From NCBI RefSeq assembly GCF_000217955.3, contig NZ_AFOY02000007.1, positions 62,001-126,000 of the forward strand: 64,000 nt of DNA, in the 5' to 3' direction. Shown here piece by piece: positions 44,200 to 52,523 of this stretch. The position numbers and the translations under genes were made by a program. Numbering within the stretch: the stretch's first letter is position 1; each line of letters starts with the position of its first letter. The notes under the pieces are model-generated. The model made no database searches and had not been told where the DNA came from. It saw nothing but the letters and a program-made list of their open reading frames with translations. The DNA comes from Pseudomonas fluorescens HK44 (lineage in GTDB: Bacteria > Pseudomonadota > Gammaproteobacteria > Pseudomonadales > Pseudomonadaceae).

Positions 44200-45031
44200 G
44201 GTAGCTCCTCTTCAACAGCAACTGATGGACCACGGTCACCAAGGTCATCAACGCCACCAGCACAACGGCCAGGGCACTGGCCATGTTCGGGTCCAGGGAA
44301 ATGTCGCCCGAAACCATCGCCGCGATGCGGATCGGCAGCACGTTGAAATTGCCGGTGGTCAGGGCGTAAACCGTGGCGTAGGCGCCGAGGGCGTTGGCCA
44401 GCAGGATCACGAAGGTGCCGAGCAAGGCCGGGGTCAGCACCGGCAAACCGATGTGTCGCCAAAACTGCCAGCCGTTGGCGCCGAGCAGGGATGCCGATTC
44501 GCGCCAGTCTTCACGCAGGGCGTCGAATGCCGGGTACAGCAGCAGCACGCCCAAGGGAATCTGGAAGTAGGTGTAGAGGATGATCAGCCCGGTTTTCGAG
44601 TACAGGTTGAAGTCCTGAATGAACCCCGCCTGCTTGAGCATGATGGTGAAGCTGCCGTTGAACCCCAGCAGGATGATGAACGCAAAGGCCAGCGGTACGC
44701 CGGCGAAGTTGCTGGTCATGTTGGCGAAGGCGTTGACGAAGTTGCGCAGCTTCGAATCGACCCGGCGCAGCGAGTAACTGCCGAGGATTGCGATGACGAT
44801 GCCGAACACGCTGGACCAGAAGCTGATCTCGAGGCTGTACTGGATCGCCTGCATATAGAACTTTGAGCTGAAAATCCGGTTGAAGTTGGCCAGGCCCCAG
44901 CCGAACTCTTCCGATTGCACGCTGTTGATCAGTACCCAGCACAGCGGGGCGATCTGGAACACGATAAAGAAAATGGCGAAGGGCACCAGGCACAACGCCG
45001 CCAGCCATTTGCCACGGGTGATTGAATTCAC
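44186..45031 (-). CDS. ABC transporter permease 1
   Basis: 281 aa. GTG start at 45031 overlaps the stop of the phosphoesterase gene (GTGA); the in-frame extension to 45097 lies inside that gene and is rejected. Six helices, with the EAA loop REDWRESASLLGANGWQFWRHIGLPVLTPALLG near residue 190. Translational coupling to the phosphoesterase links substrate hydrolysis to uptake. Confidence 0.92.
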   Translation of the reverse strand: MNSITRGKWLAALCLVPFAIFFIVFQIAPLCWVLINSVQSEEFGWGLANFNRIFSSKFYMQAIQYSLEISFWSSVFGIVIAILGSYSLRRVDSKLRNFVNAFANMTSNFAGVPLAFAFIILLGFNGSFTIMLKQAGFIQDFNLYSKTGLIILYTYFQIPLGVLLLYPAFDALREDWRESASLLGANGWQFWRHIGLPVLTPALLGTFVILLANALGAYATVYALTTGNFNVLPIRIAAMVSGDISLDPNMASALAVVLVALMTLVTVVHQLLLKRSYHVSR

Positions 45032-45834
45032 TTGAGCAGCTCCCGGCACACAGGTTTGTCGTGGGCAACACCCAGCAACTCGCAGACAGTGCCGCACAGT
45101 TCGGTTTGTTTCGGGGCTGCCTGGGGATTGAAGCTGAAGGCATCGCCGATAACGAACAGCGGTACTTCACGTTCTTCGGCGAGCAGGCCGTTGTGGGAGC
45201 GATCATTGTTCATGCCGTGATCGGCGGTCACCAGCACCTGATAGCCGGCGTCGAGCCAGCCTTGCAGGTAGTCGGCGAGGAGGATGTCGGCCGAGCGGGC
45301 GCTGTTGCGGTATTGCGCAGTGTCGAGGCCGTGCTTGTGCCCGGCGTCGTCGATGTTCATGGGGTGAACCAGTAGAAAGTTCGGTGCATGGCGCAGACGC
45401 AGGTTCTCGGCATCGGCGAACAGGTGCGAATCGGGGTAGTGGTCGGACCAGTAGAAATGCGCGTGCTGGATCGGCAGTTCAGTGTTGTCGGTGTGGCGGT
45501 CGCGGGCAGCCATGAACGGCGAACGGTTATACAGTTCGCTGATCCAGTGGTAGGCCGCAGCGGCGGTGCTGAGCCCGGCGGCGGTGGCGTAGTGGAACAC
45601 GCTGCGCTGGTTGGACAGGCGTGACACGTTGTTGTGGACGATACCGCTATCGATCGGTGTGACGCCGGTCAGGATGCATTCGTAGAGCGGGCGCGACAGG
45701 GACGGCAGTTCGCATTCGAGTGTGTAGAGGGCTGCGCGTCCTGCGCCGACATAAGCCTGAAGATGTCCCATGGCGTGGCGGGCAACCTCGTAATTGAGGC
45801 CGTCGAGCACGACAAGGATGACGTTGTGCTTCAT
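45028..45834 (-). CDS. Alkaline phosphatase superfamily phosphodiesterase (NPP/PhnA-like)
   Basis: 268 aa, starting MKHNVILVVLDGLNYE; ATG 45834 is preferred over 45873. Metal-site residues typical of nucleotide pyrophosphatase/phosphodiesterases and phosphonoacetate hydrolase are visible: VVLDGL at the N-terminus, a Thr in LTGVTPIDSG as probable nucleophile, NIDDAGHKHG and TADHGMNNDRSHNG. There is no signal peptide, so it acts in the cytoplasm, presumably on the compound brought in by the coupled transporter. Substrate class (phosphodiester or phosphonate) is inferred. Confidence 0.85.
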   Translation of the reverse strand: MKHNVILVVLDGLNYEVARHAMGHLQAYVGAGRAALYTLECELPSLSRPLYECILTGVTPIDSGIVHNNVSRLSNQRSVFHYATAAGLSTAAAAYHWISELYNRSPFMAARDRHTDNTELPIQHAHFYWSDHYPDSHLFADAENLRLRHAPNFLLVHPMNIDDAGHKHGLDTAQYRNSARSADILLADYLQGWLDAGYQVLVTADHGMNNDRSHNGLLAEEREVPLFVIGDAFSFNPQAAPKQTELCGTVCELLGVAHDKPVCRELLK

Positions 45835-45884
45835 GGGGGCAAAAACTCCGCAAAACAGAAATCTTGAAATCAACTCAATCTACT

Positions 45885-45972
45885 GTGGGAGCGAGCCTGC
45901 TCGCGATGGCTGCGTAACGTTCGACACATGTGTTGAATGTCAGACAGCAATCGCGAGCAGGCTCGCTCCCAC
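45885..45972. repeat. REP pair between binding-protein and phosphoesterase genes
   Basis: GTGGGAGCGAGCCTGCTCGC from 45885 and the inverted copy from 45950. It follows the first gene of the operon, a common place for REP elements that leave more mRNA for the binding protein. Confidence 0.88.
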
Positions 45973-46011
45973 AGGGATCCTCATCAGAACACCCCGTGGG
46001 GACCTACAGCG

Positions 46012-47088
46012 TTATTGCATATTGATGATGACTTCTTCCTGCCACTTCTGCGGCAGGGCCTTGGAGGTTTTTTCCCAGGCATCGGCGTCGGTGATCGGCT
46101 TGGGCTTGGCGGCTTCGTACTGCGCGGCCGGGATCAGGTTTTTCACCACATCAGCCGGCAGTTTCAGGTCTGTTTCAGCACGAATCGGGCGGGCGTTACC
46201 GCGCGCCAGGTTGATTTGGCCGGCATCGCTGAAGATGTACTCACGCGCCAGTTTGGCAGCGTTCGGGTGCTTGGCGTATTTGTTGATGATGGTGGTGTAA
46301 CCGGACTTCACCGAACCGTCGGAAGGGATCAGTACGACATAGTCATCCGGGTTGACCATCTTGGCTTTATAGCTCAGGCCGTTGAAGTCCCAGACCACGC
46401 CGACCTCGACTTCACCCTTTTCCATGGTGGAAATCGTCGGGTTGGCCAGCGACAGGCGACCTTGCTTGGCGATTTCGGCGAACATCAGCAGTGCTGGCTG
46501 GATGTTCTTTTCATCACCCCCGTTGGCGATGGCGGCGGCCAATACACCGTTGGCGGCTTGTGCAGCGGTGCTCACGTCACCGATGGACACCTTGTATTTA
46601 CCGGTTTTCAGATCAGCCCACTTTGTCGGGGCTTCGGAACCGTGCAGCAGCTTCTTGTTGACGATGAACGCGATGGTGCCGGTATAGGCCAGTGCCCAGT
46701 TGCCGTCCTTGTCCTTGGCCCAGTCCGGAACCTGTGCCCAGGTGCTTGGTTTATACGGTTGAACCACGCCTTGCTTGACTGCGATCGGGCCGAAGGCGGC
46801 GCCGACGTCGCCGATGTCAGCACTGGCGTTATCTTTTTCGGCGGCGAACTTGGCGATTTCCTGAGCCGAGCTCATGTCAGTGTCGATGTGCTTGAGGCCG
46901 TATTTTTTGGAGAGGTCTTCCCAGGTACCTTTCCAGTTGGCCCAGTCATCGGGCATACCGACGCTGTTGACGGCGCCTTCCGCTTTTGCAGCGGTCTCCA
47001 AGGCTTTTAAATCGGTGTCAGCCGCCATGGCTGCAGTACACATGGCGATGGTCGAGCCTAACAGTGATGCCAGGAAAAGCTGTTTCAT
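46012..47088 (-). CDS. ABC transporter periplasmic substrate-binding protein
   Basis: 358 aa with an N-terminal signal peptide (MKQLFLASLLGSTIAMCTAA, cleaved near AMA-ADT). Class II periplasmic binding protein of the spermidine/iron/aminoethylphosphonate type (ADIGDVGAAFGPIAVKQGVVQPYKP; NKKLLHGSEAPTKWADLKTGKYKVSIGD). First gene of the operon; GGAG lies before the ATG. The divergent gene encodes a GntR regulator. Confidence 0.9.
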   Translation of the reverse strand: MKQLFLASLLGSTIAMCTAAMAADTDLKALETAAKAEGAVNSVGMPDDWANWKGTWEDLSKKYGLKHIDTDMSSAQEIAKFAAEKDNASADIGDVGAAFGPIAVKQGVVQPYKPSTWAQVPDWAKDKDGNWALAYTGTIAFIVNKKLLHGSEAPTKWADLKTGKYKVSIGDVSTAAQAANGVLAAAIANGGDEKNIQPALLMFAEIAKQGRLSLANPTISTMEKGEVEVGVVWDFNGLSYKAKMVNPDDYVVLIPSDGSVKSGYTTIINKYAKHPNAAKLAREYIFSDAGQINLARGNARPIRAETDLKLPADVVKNLIPAAQYEAAKPKPITDADAWEKTSKALPQKWQEEVIINMQ

Positions 47089-47437
47089 CCGAAGCTCCTT
47101 TGGGCGTATTCAACGCTGCGTTTTGCGGTTTGTTGGTCTAGGTCAGCAATACCTGAGCCAATTTAGGTGAGCTGGATGACACTTTGATGTCGGCATCAGG
47201 CGCGCTCGCATTCTTTTCGCTCGGTAGTGAGGGCTGCGAGATAAGCGTAGACCATGACCAGAAGGCCGGTTTGTAAGGACTTGGCCGCTTATTTGCAGTG
47301 GTCTGGATCAGCCGTTCGGCGGCTTTGTCATCGATCAGTCATATGTATTGCCTAGGCTTGCAATACGTTTCAGGACGCGCTTTTTGGCGCGGTCCTGCCC
47401 AGAAACAGTGCTGGCCTAGTCCAGATAGGTAACGTTG
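47089..47437. promoter_or_regulatory. Divergent control region between the binding-protein and GntR genes
   Basis: 349 bp without a gene. The main signal is the inverted repeat GTATTGC-N8-GCAATAC at 47345-47366, about 72 bp before the GntR start. A weaker CTGG...CCAG repeat sits at 47411-47424. These are plausible operators for the GntR protein; the promoters themselves could not be placed with confidence. Confidence 0.55.
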
Positions 47438-48151
47438 ATGCGTGAAGAGGCAACGAAAACGGTGACAGCTATCGGTCAGGTGCTCCAGGAGCAGATCGAC
47501 CACGGTCTGTTGCCACCTGCAAGCAAGCTGCCGGCCGAGCGCAAGCTTAGTGAGCTGTTCGGGACCACGCGGATCACCGTGCGTGAGGCGTTATTGCAGT
47601 TGGAGGCGCAGGGGCAGATTTATCGGGAGGAGCGGCGCGGCTGGTTCGTTTCGCCACCGCGTCTGGCGTACAACCTGATGCAGCGCAGCCACTTTCACGC
47701 GATGGTCAGTGCGCAGGGGCGGGTGCCGTCGACCGAGGTGATTTCGGCGCGGTTGCAACCGGCGTCAGCGGCGGTGTGTGCCTGGTTGCAGTTGCCGGCG
47801 TTGTCGAGTGTGATTCAGATCTGCCGTTCGCGGCGCATTGATGGGCGGTTGGTTTTGTATGTCGAGCACTATTTGAATCCGCAGTTTTTTCCGGGGATTC
47901 TGGCGTTCGATCTGAATCAGTCGATTACCGAGTTGTATGCGCGGCATTACGATTTGCACTATGGGCGGGTGCGCTTCGAGATTGTGCCGACGGCGTTGTC
48001 GGTGGATGCGGCGGCTGCACTTCGGGTGTCTGTGGGCAGTCCGGGGTTGCGGATTGCGCGGGTCAATTATGATCAGCATGGGCGGTTGATCGATTGTGAT
48101 CTGGAGTTTTGGCGGCATGATGCGATTCATGTCGGGGTGGATGTGGTCTGA
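47438..48151 (+). CDS. GntR family regulator with UTRA domain (HutC/PhnF type)
   Basis: 237 aa. N-terminal winged HTH (ASKLPAERKLSELFGTTRITVREALLQLEAQGQIYREERRGWFV, about residues 25-70) and C-terminal UTRA ligand domain (about 85-235; ARLQPASAAVCAWLQLPALSSVIQICRSRRIDGRLVLYVEHYLNP). ATG 47438 chosen over the TTG at 47435. UTRA regulators often control transport of phosphonates or amino acid derivatives, in keeping with the divergent operon. Confidence 0.92.
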   Translation: MREEATKTVTAIGQVLQEQIDHGLLPPASKLPAERKLSELFGTTRITVREALLQLEAQGQIYREERRGWFVSPPRLAYNLMQRSHFHAMVSAQGRVPSTEVISARLQPASAAVCAWLQLPALSSVIQICRSRRIDGRLVLYVEHYLNPQFFPGILAFDLNQSITELYARHYDLHYGRVRFEIVPTALSVDAAAALRVSVGSPGLRIARVNYDQHGRLIDCDLEFWRHDAIHVGVDVV

Positions 48152-48173
48152 AACTGCTTCCGCTCCTGCTCTT

Positions 48174-48196
48174 GTGGGAGCGAGCCTGCTCGCGAT
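48174..48196. repeat. Single REP element
   Basis: GTGGGAGCGAGCCTGCTCGC plus GAT, directly downstream of the GntR gene, with no inverted partner nearby. Confidence 0.85.
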
Positions 48197-48559
48197 GGCG
48201 GCCTGACAGCCGACCCATCTCTTGCAGGTGTACATATCCATTCCTGCGGTAACGGCCGCTTGCGATTTCGCCCTTACGGCGAGTCACTTTTGCAGACGCC
48301 CAAAAGTAACCAAATGTATGGTCAGCCCATCTTCTGCCACCCAGCACTGATGAACGGTAAATCGAGCTTGCGCTAATGTATTCGGGCTCAGTGTGAGCAC
48401 GGATAGCGCTCGGCCCTTGATGAGTAGTCGCTCCTGTCTGTCCTTTAAAAACGCTTCAGCCTCCAAAGCTCTTTTGGTTCTCAGGTTTTCAGCCAGGATG
48501 TCTGCCGTTTATCGTCATCAGCTACTGACGTCGCAAAAGCCGGTGGTGAAGCGTAAGGA
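48197..48559. other. Gap between GntR and IS110, no gene seen
   Basis: Contains a low-information stretch (GCCCTTACGGCGAGTCACTT, then CGCCCAAAAGTAACC) that I recognise as a dispersed, non-coding Pseudomonas sequence. The short frames here have no support. The left end of the IS110 element is probably near its right edge. Confidence 0.5.
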
Positions 48560-49576
48560 TCAAGCCAAAAGCTGTGAGTTGTAGGTGCCGCCCTTGGTTA
48601 GTAGCACCCAGACGATTCTGGCCATTTTGTTCGCCAGGGCACAGGCCACTTTGTTCAGAGGCTTGCGGGTGAGCAAGTTTTTGGCCCACATGCCGAGGGC
48701 GTCGGTTCGGTGATCGACTCGGTACAAAACGGTGTGAGCGCCCTGTACAAGCAGGCTTCTTAGGTATTTATCGCCCCGTTTGCTGATGCCGAGGAGGACA
48801 GTTTCGCCACCTGTTGAATACTGTCGCGGCACCAACCCCAACGATGCGGCGAAGTCGCGGGACGATTTGAAAGCCGAAGCGTCGGCGACATCGGCCACCA
48901 GAGCGCTAGCGATGAGGGGGCCGATGCCGGGGATGCTTTGCAAGCGTTGGCCGGCGTCGCTTTGGACGAGGTTTTGTTTGATCTCGACATCGAGTTTTTT
49001 GATCTCGCCAGTCAGCTGCCGAATATCTTCAAGCATGCGCTCAATGGCGTTTATCAAACGGATGGGAAGTTCACGGCTTTGCATCAGGCCCGAGACCCGA
49101 TCAAGGGCGGCGTATCCGGCGGGAAAGATGACGCCGAACTCCAGGAGAAATCCATGCACTTGATTGATGACGGCGGTGCGTCGACTTACCAAGGACTTGC
49201 GCAGTCGGTGCTCAGTGCACAGCACCTGCTGTTCTACGGTTTTGACTTGGACCGAGCGGGTTCTAGGGCGCGAGGCCGCTTCACAAATGGCCTCGGCATC
49301 AATGAAGTCGTTTTTGTTGCCGGTAACATAGGCCTTCACATGTTGCGGCGCGATCAACTGCACTTGATGGCCTTGCTCCTTGATTTTCCGGGCAAGCCAT
49401 TGAGAACCGCCGCAGGACTCCATGGCAATTTTGCATGTCGAAATCTGCGCCAGATAAGGGAGCAATTGGTTGCGGTTGAGCTTTTTACGCAGCACCTGAT
49501 GGCCCCTGGCGTCCTGTCCATGCAGGTGGAAAGTGTTCTTGCCGATGTCGATGCCTAGAAGCGTCATGGTAGTCAT
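48560..49576 (-). CDS. IS110-family transposase (DEDD recombinase)
   Basis: 338 aa, full length. The RuvC-like N-terminal domain has LLGIDIGKNTFHLHG (first Asp), IAMESCGG (Glu) and the NDFIDAEAI Asp pair. The C-terminal transposase_20 part has LQSIPGIGPLIASALVADVADASAF and RDFAASLGLVPRQYSTGGETVLLGISKRGDKYLRSLLVQGAH, with the conserved Ser region. GGAGG lies 5-9 nt before ATG 49576. No stops or frameshifts, so it may be active. Such enzymes use a bridge RNA from the element's non-coding end to choose donor and target. Confidence 0.95.
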   Translation of the reverse strand: MTTMTLLGIDIGKNTFHLHGQDARGHQVLRKKLNRNQLLPYLAQISTCKIAMESCGGSQWLARKIKEQGHQVQLIAPQHVKAYVTGNKNDFIDAEAICEAASRPRTRSVQVKTVEQQVLCTEHRLRKSLVSRRTAVINQVHGFLLEFGVIFPAGYAALDRVSGLMQSRELPIRLINAIERMLEDIRQLTGEIKKLDVEIKQNLVQSDAGQRLQSIPGIGPLIASALVADVADASAFKSSRDFAASLGLVPRQYSTGGETVLLGISKRGDKYLRSLLVQGAHTVLYRVDHRTDALGMWAKNLLTRKPLNKVACALANKMARIVWVLLTKGGTYNSQLLA

Positions 49577-49700
49577 GAGAGATCCTCCTTCGGTAAAAAG
49601 AGCACCCCGGCAAGTTTAGACTCGCCGAGGTTCTCGCCGGGCTGACCATCTCATTAACGCTTCGCCCCAAGCGTACGGCACCTCGCCTAGGCTCGGCGTT
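49577..49700 (-). ncRNA. Candidate IS110 bridge-RNA region
   Basis: Non-coding leader on the transposase strand. A hairpin CCCGGC...GCCGGG spans 49606-49641 and a nested CTCGCCGAG motif lies inside it. IS110-group elements carry the bridge RNA in the 5' non-coding end, which matches this position. Boundaries and loops are not determined. Confidence 0.4.
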
Positions 49701-49971
49701 CCCTCGCTCCGGTGTCCATCAGGGGGCATCGCCTACGGTCTGCTTCGCGACGACCTCCTCTCGATGTGTCCGGCTGCGCCGTACGGCGCTGCGCGCCCAC
49801 CCCCTGATGAACACCTGCGCTCGGCCTTCCGAAGGGGCGGTAGATCAAAAGCAAAGCACGGCGGCCTGCCGGCCGGCCTGAGTGGTTGGAGCATGCACGG
49901 CTTTGGATGTTGATCGTTCCCATGCTCTGCGTGGTAATGCAGCTCTGGACGCTGCGCGTCTGCTATTTGCG
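49701..49971. other. Gap between IS110 and the MscS channel, no gene seen
   Basis: GC-rich, frequently stopped in all frames. Contains fragments resembling dispersed Pseudomonas repeats, including GTTCCCATGCTCTGCGTGGT near 49916. Confidence 0.5.
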
Positions 49972-52128
49972 TTACTCCTTCTCCAACCCACCAGCCGCCG
50001 TCACTACTTGAATGCTCATGCGCGGTGTCGCCAAATCCAGCCCTGCTTCATCCAGATGGCGTTTGAGTGACAGGTTGAACGCTCTTGAAACTTCCCATTG
50101 TTTGATCGGTGCGGTCTTGAATCGGGCGCGAAGAATCGCGCTGCCGGACTCGAAACTCTCGACACCCTGAATCTCCAGCGGCGACCAGATGTTGCGGCGT
50201 TGTATCGGGTCGGTGCGCATTTTCTGGCCGACGTCGCGCATCAGTTTGATCGCATCATCGATTTCCATGTTGTAGGGCACTGCCACCCGGAAGATCGCGT
50301 AGCCGAATTCCCGTGAGTAGTTCTTGATGCTTTTGATTTCACTGAACGGGATGGTGTGTACGATGCCGTCGATGTCCCGCAGGCGCACGGTGCGGATGGT
50401 CAGGCCTTCGACGGTGCCCAAGTGGCCGCCGACGTCCACGTAGTCGTCGATAGCCAGGGAGTCTTCGATGATGATGAACAGCCCGGTGATCAGGTCGGCA
50501 ACCAGCGACTGCGCGCCGAAACCGATGGCTAGGCCGATCACGCCGGCACCCGCCAGCAGCGGTGTGACGTTCATGCCCATGTTGGCCAGGGCGACGATCA
50601 GCCCGATGATGAAGATCGCCACGAACAGCACGTTGCGAATCAGCGGCATCATGGTTTGCGCCCGCGCATTGGCCTGGCCTTTGCGTGAGCGGGTGAGGGC
50701 GTGGTGCACGGCGGTGTCGCTGAGGATCCAGATCAGCCACGCGAAGATCAGCGTACCGCCCAGGCTGAACAGTTTGACGCTGACTTCATGGCCTTCGCCT
50801 TCGGTGAAGCGGATCAGCGACATGCCCCAGACCCGCAAGCCCAGTTCGATGAACACCAGCCACACCGCCAGATGCGCGAGGGTATAGAAGAAGTTCTTCA
50901 GGCGCTCCGAATACAGCGCGTGACGCTTTGCCCCGCGTTGCGGTTTGAGCGCGTGGCGGCGGACCAAGCCGTTGATGACCATGCACAACACCAGCAGCAC
51001 GGTGCAGATCAGTGATTGGCGCAGCGCGGTGCTGGTGTCGCCAGCCGAGACGAAGGTGGCAAACAGCGAGATCCCTACCAGCACCAGCGCAGGCAAGAAC
51101 CAGAAGGTCCCAAGAATCTCGATCGTGTCGCTCAGCGCACGGCGGGTCAGTCGCCGCGACAGCGGCTGGTTGCGGATCAGGTGGGCAATGGGCCGACGGA
51201 ATCGCAGAATGAACAGGCCGGTGAATATCGCTGCCAGCACATTGGCGATGGTCGCGGTGGTGTGGGCCAGGTGAATACCGAGGCTGTTGACCAGCCGTGG
51301 GTCGTTCAAGGCTTCACCGAAGGCCGCAAAACTGCCAATCAGCCACAGTGGGCGAAAGGCCTGGTGCCGCAGGATGTACAGGGCGCGATGGCGGTGCGGG
51401 CCGTCGAGCACCGAGAACGCGATCACGCAGATCGCCGAGAAGCAGGTGCCGACCACCAGTGCATAGGCCAGCACCATGGCCAGGTATTTACCCAGCGATG
51501 AGGGCAAGGCATAGCTCATGTAGACGGTAATCAGCAGCGCGATCAGCCAGGGGCCGAGTTTACGCAGGGCAAAGCGCAGCATGTCCCAGGTCTTGGGGTG
51601 TTGCGGCAGTTCTTCGGTCAGGCCGAAGCGCGTTCGAACACGATGACCAAGCCAGATCAGCGCAGCGGCAAGCAGGCTCCAGAGCATCAGGATCAGGGCG
51701 AAGGCAAAGAGCATCGGCAGCCATTCGCTGGCCGGCAGCATCAGCGCACTCAGTTCGTCCTTGGCCAGTTCGAACTCATCGGACCAGCGAGTGAGCGGGC
51801 TGTCGGCACCGGAAAACTGTTTTTCGAGGTTGGCCAGGGTGCCGCCGATCAAGCCAAGCACACCGTCTTCTTCGGGTGTCTGGGCCTTTTTAGTGGTGTC
51901 GCGCAGTTTCTTCAGGTCGGTCAGCAATCTGGCTCGTTGCTGATCGTTTTCCAGCGATTTGATCACTTCGTCCAGCGATTGCCCCAGCGGTGCGGTCGCT
52001 TCCGGTTGGGCTTTTGGTGAGCCGTTGAGCAGGCCCGGCAGGCTGACGGCCTGAGCAGGGGCCACGGCAAGCAGCATCAACAGGCAGAGGAACAGCGTAG
52101 ACGGCAGGGCAAAAAGACGAGCGAACAC
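49972..52128 (-). CDS. ybiO: Large MscS-family mechanosensitive channel (YbiO-like)
   Basis: 718 aa. Signal peptide (residues 1-27), a periplasmic helical region (about 45-130), roughly ten membrane helices, and the MscS core near residues 500-600: pore helix MGMNVTPLLAGAGVIGLAIGFGAQSLVADLITGLFIIIEDS with the Gly/Ala packing pattern, then the beta domain VGGHLGTVEGLTIRTVRLRDIDG. The size and layout fit the YbiO/MscM type rather than the small MscS. Opens under hypo-osmotic shock in known relatives. Confidence 0.9.
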   Translation of the reverse strand: MFARLFALPSTLFLCLLMLLAVAPAQAVSLPGLLNGSPKAQPEATAPLGQSLDEVIKSLENDQQRARLLTDLKKLRDTTKKAQTPEEDGVLGLIGGTLANLEKQFSGADSPLTRWSDEFELAKDELSALMLPASEWLPMLFAFALILMLWSLLAAALIWLGHRVRTRFGLTEELPQHPKTWDMLRFALRKLGPWLIALLITVYMSYALPSSLGKYLAMVLAYALVVGTCFSAICVIAFSVLDGPHRHRALYILRHQAFRPLWLIGSFAAFGEALNDPRLVNSLGIHLAHTTATIANVLAAIFTGLFILRFRRPIAHLIRNQPLSRRLTRRALSDTIEILGTFWFLPALVLVGISLFATFVSAGDTSTALRQSLICTVLLVLCMVINGLVRRHALKPQRGAKRHALYSERLKNFFYTLAHLAVWLVFIELGLRVWGMSLIRFTEGEGHEVSVKLFSLGGTLIFAWLIWILSDTAVHHALTRSRKGQANARAQTMMPLIRNVLFVAIFIIGLIVALANMGMNVTPLLAGAGVIGLAIGFGAQSLVADLITGLFIIIEDSLAIDDYVDVGGHLGTVEGLTIRTVRLRDIDGIVHTIPFSEIKSIKNYSREFGYAIFRVAVPYNMEIDDAIKLMRDVGQKMRTDPIQRRNIWSPLEIQGVESFESGSAILRARFKTAPIKQWEVSRAFNLSLKRHLDEAGLDLATPRMSIQVVTAAGGLEKE

Positions 52129-52207
52129 TAGGTGGTCAACCTCAACAGGGTGCAGGTCGACCGAGTGTACGAGTGGGGCAAAACCAATGCGAGCGCAGCG
52201 AATGCTT

Positions 52208-52384
52208 TTATTCGTTCAGTTTGGCGAGGATTTTGTAAATCACGGTGGCGAGGATCAGCAGCATGCCGACCCACATCGAGAACACCCCGGCGTTCTTGTC
52301 ACGAAAATTGAAGCCGACGGCCAGCAGGATCATTCCCGAGAGAATCGGAATGAGCATGGAGTTGAAAACAGACATCGAGATCAT
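52208..52384 (-). CDS. 58-aa small membrane protein
   Basis: Reads MISMSVFNSMLIPILSGMIL and ends ATVIYKILAKLNE, with two hydrophobic helices (about residues 9-23 and 34-51) joined by a charged loop NFRDKNAG. ATG 52384 with AAGG upstream; ATG 52375 is an alternative start. It precedes the MscS gene on the same strand by 79 bp. Family unknown. Confidence 0.6.
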   Translation of the reverse strand: MISMSVFNSMLIPILSGMILLAVGFNFRDKNAGVFSMWVGMLLILATVIYKILAKLNE

Positions 52385-52475
52385 GACGACAGCCTTGTCG
52401 GGGAAGGTGATGTAAGTCTAGGTGGCTTTTGTGCTAACCGGGTTGATGGGTATCAGAAATGGTTCAGCAGCATCC

Positions 52476-52523
52476 CGTAATCCCTGCGGCGAGGGAGCAA
52501 GCTCCCTCGCCGCAGGGATTACG
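52476..52523. repeat. 48-bp perfect palindrome, GGCGAGGGAGC type REP
   Basis: Two exact 23-nt inverted arms around AA, starting CGTAATCCCTGCGGCG. It ends directly at the apeB stop codon (52524), where it may also stop transcription or protect the 3' end. Related to the repeat at 63012-63117. Confidence 0.88.

Larger units (their letters stand above)
48560..49700 (-). mobile_element. IS110-family insertion sequence (ends approximate)
   Basis: One transposase gene plus a structured non-coding leader. IS110 elements lack clear terminal inverted repeats, and none could be defined here, so both ends are estimates. Confidence 0.7.
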
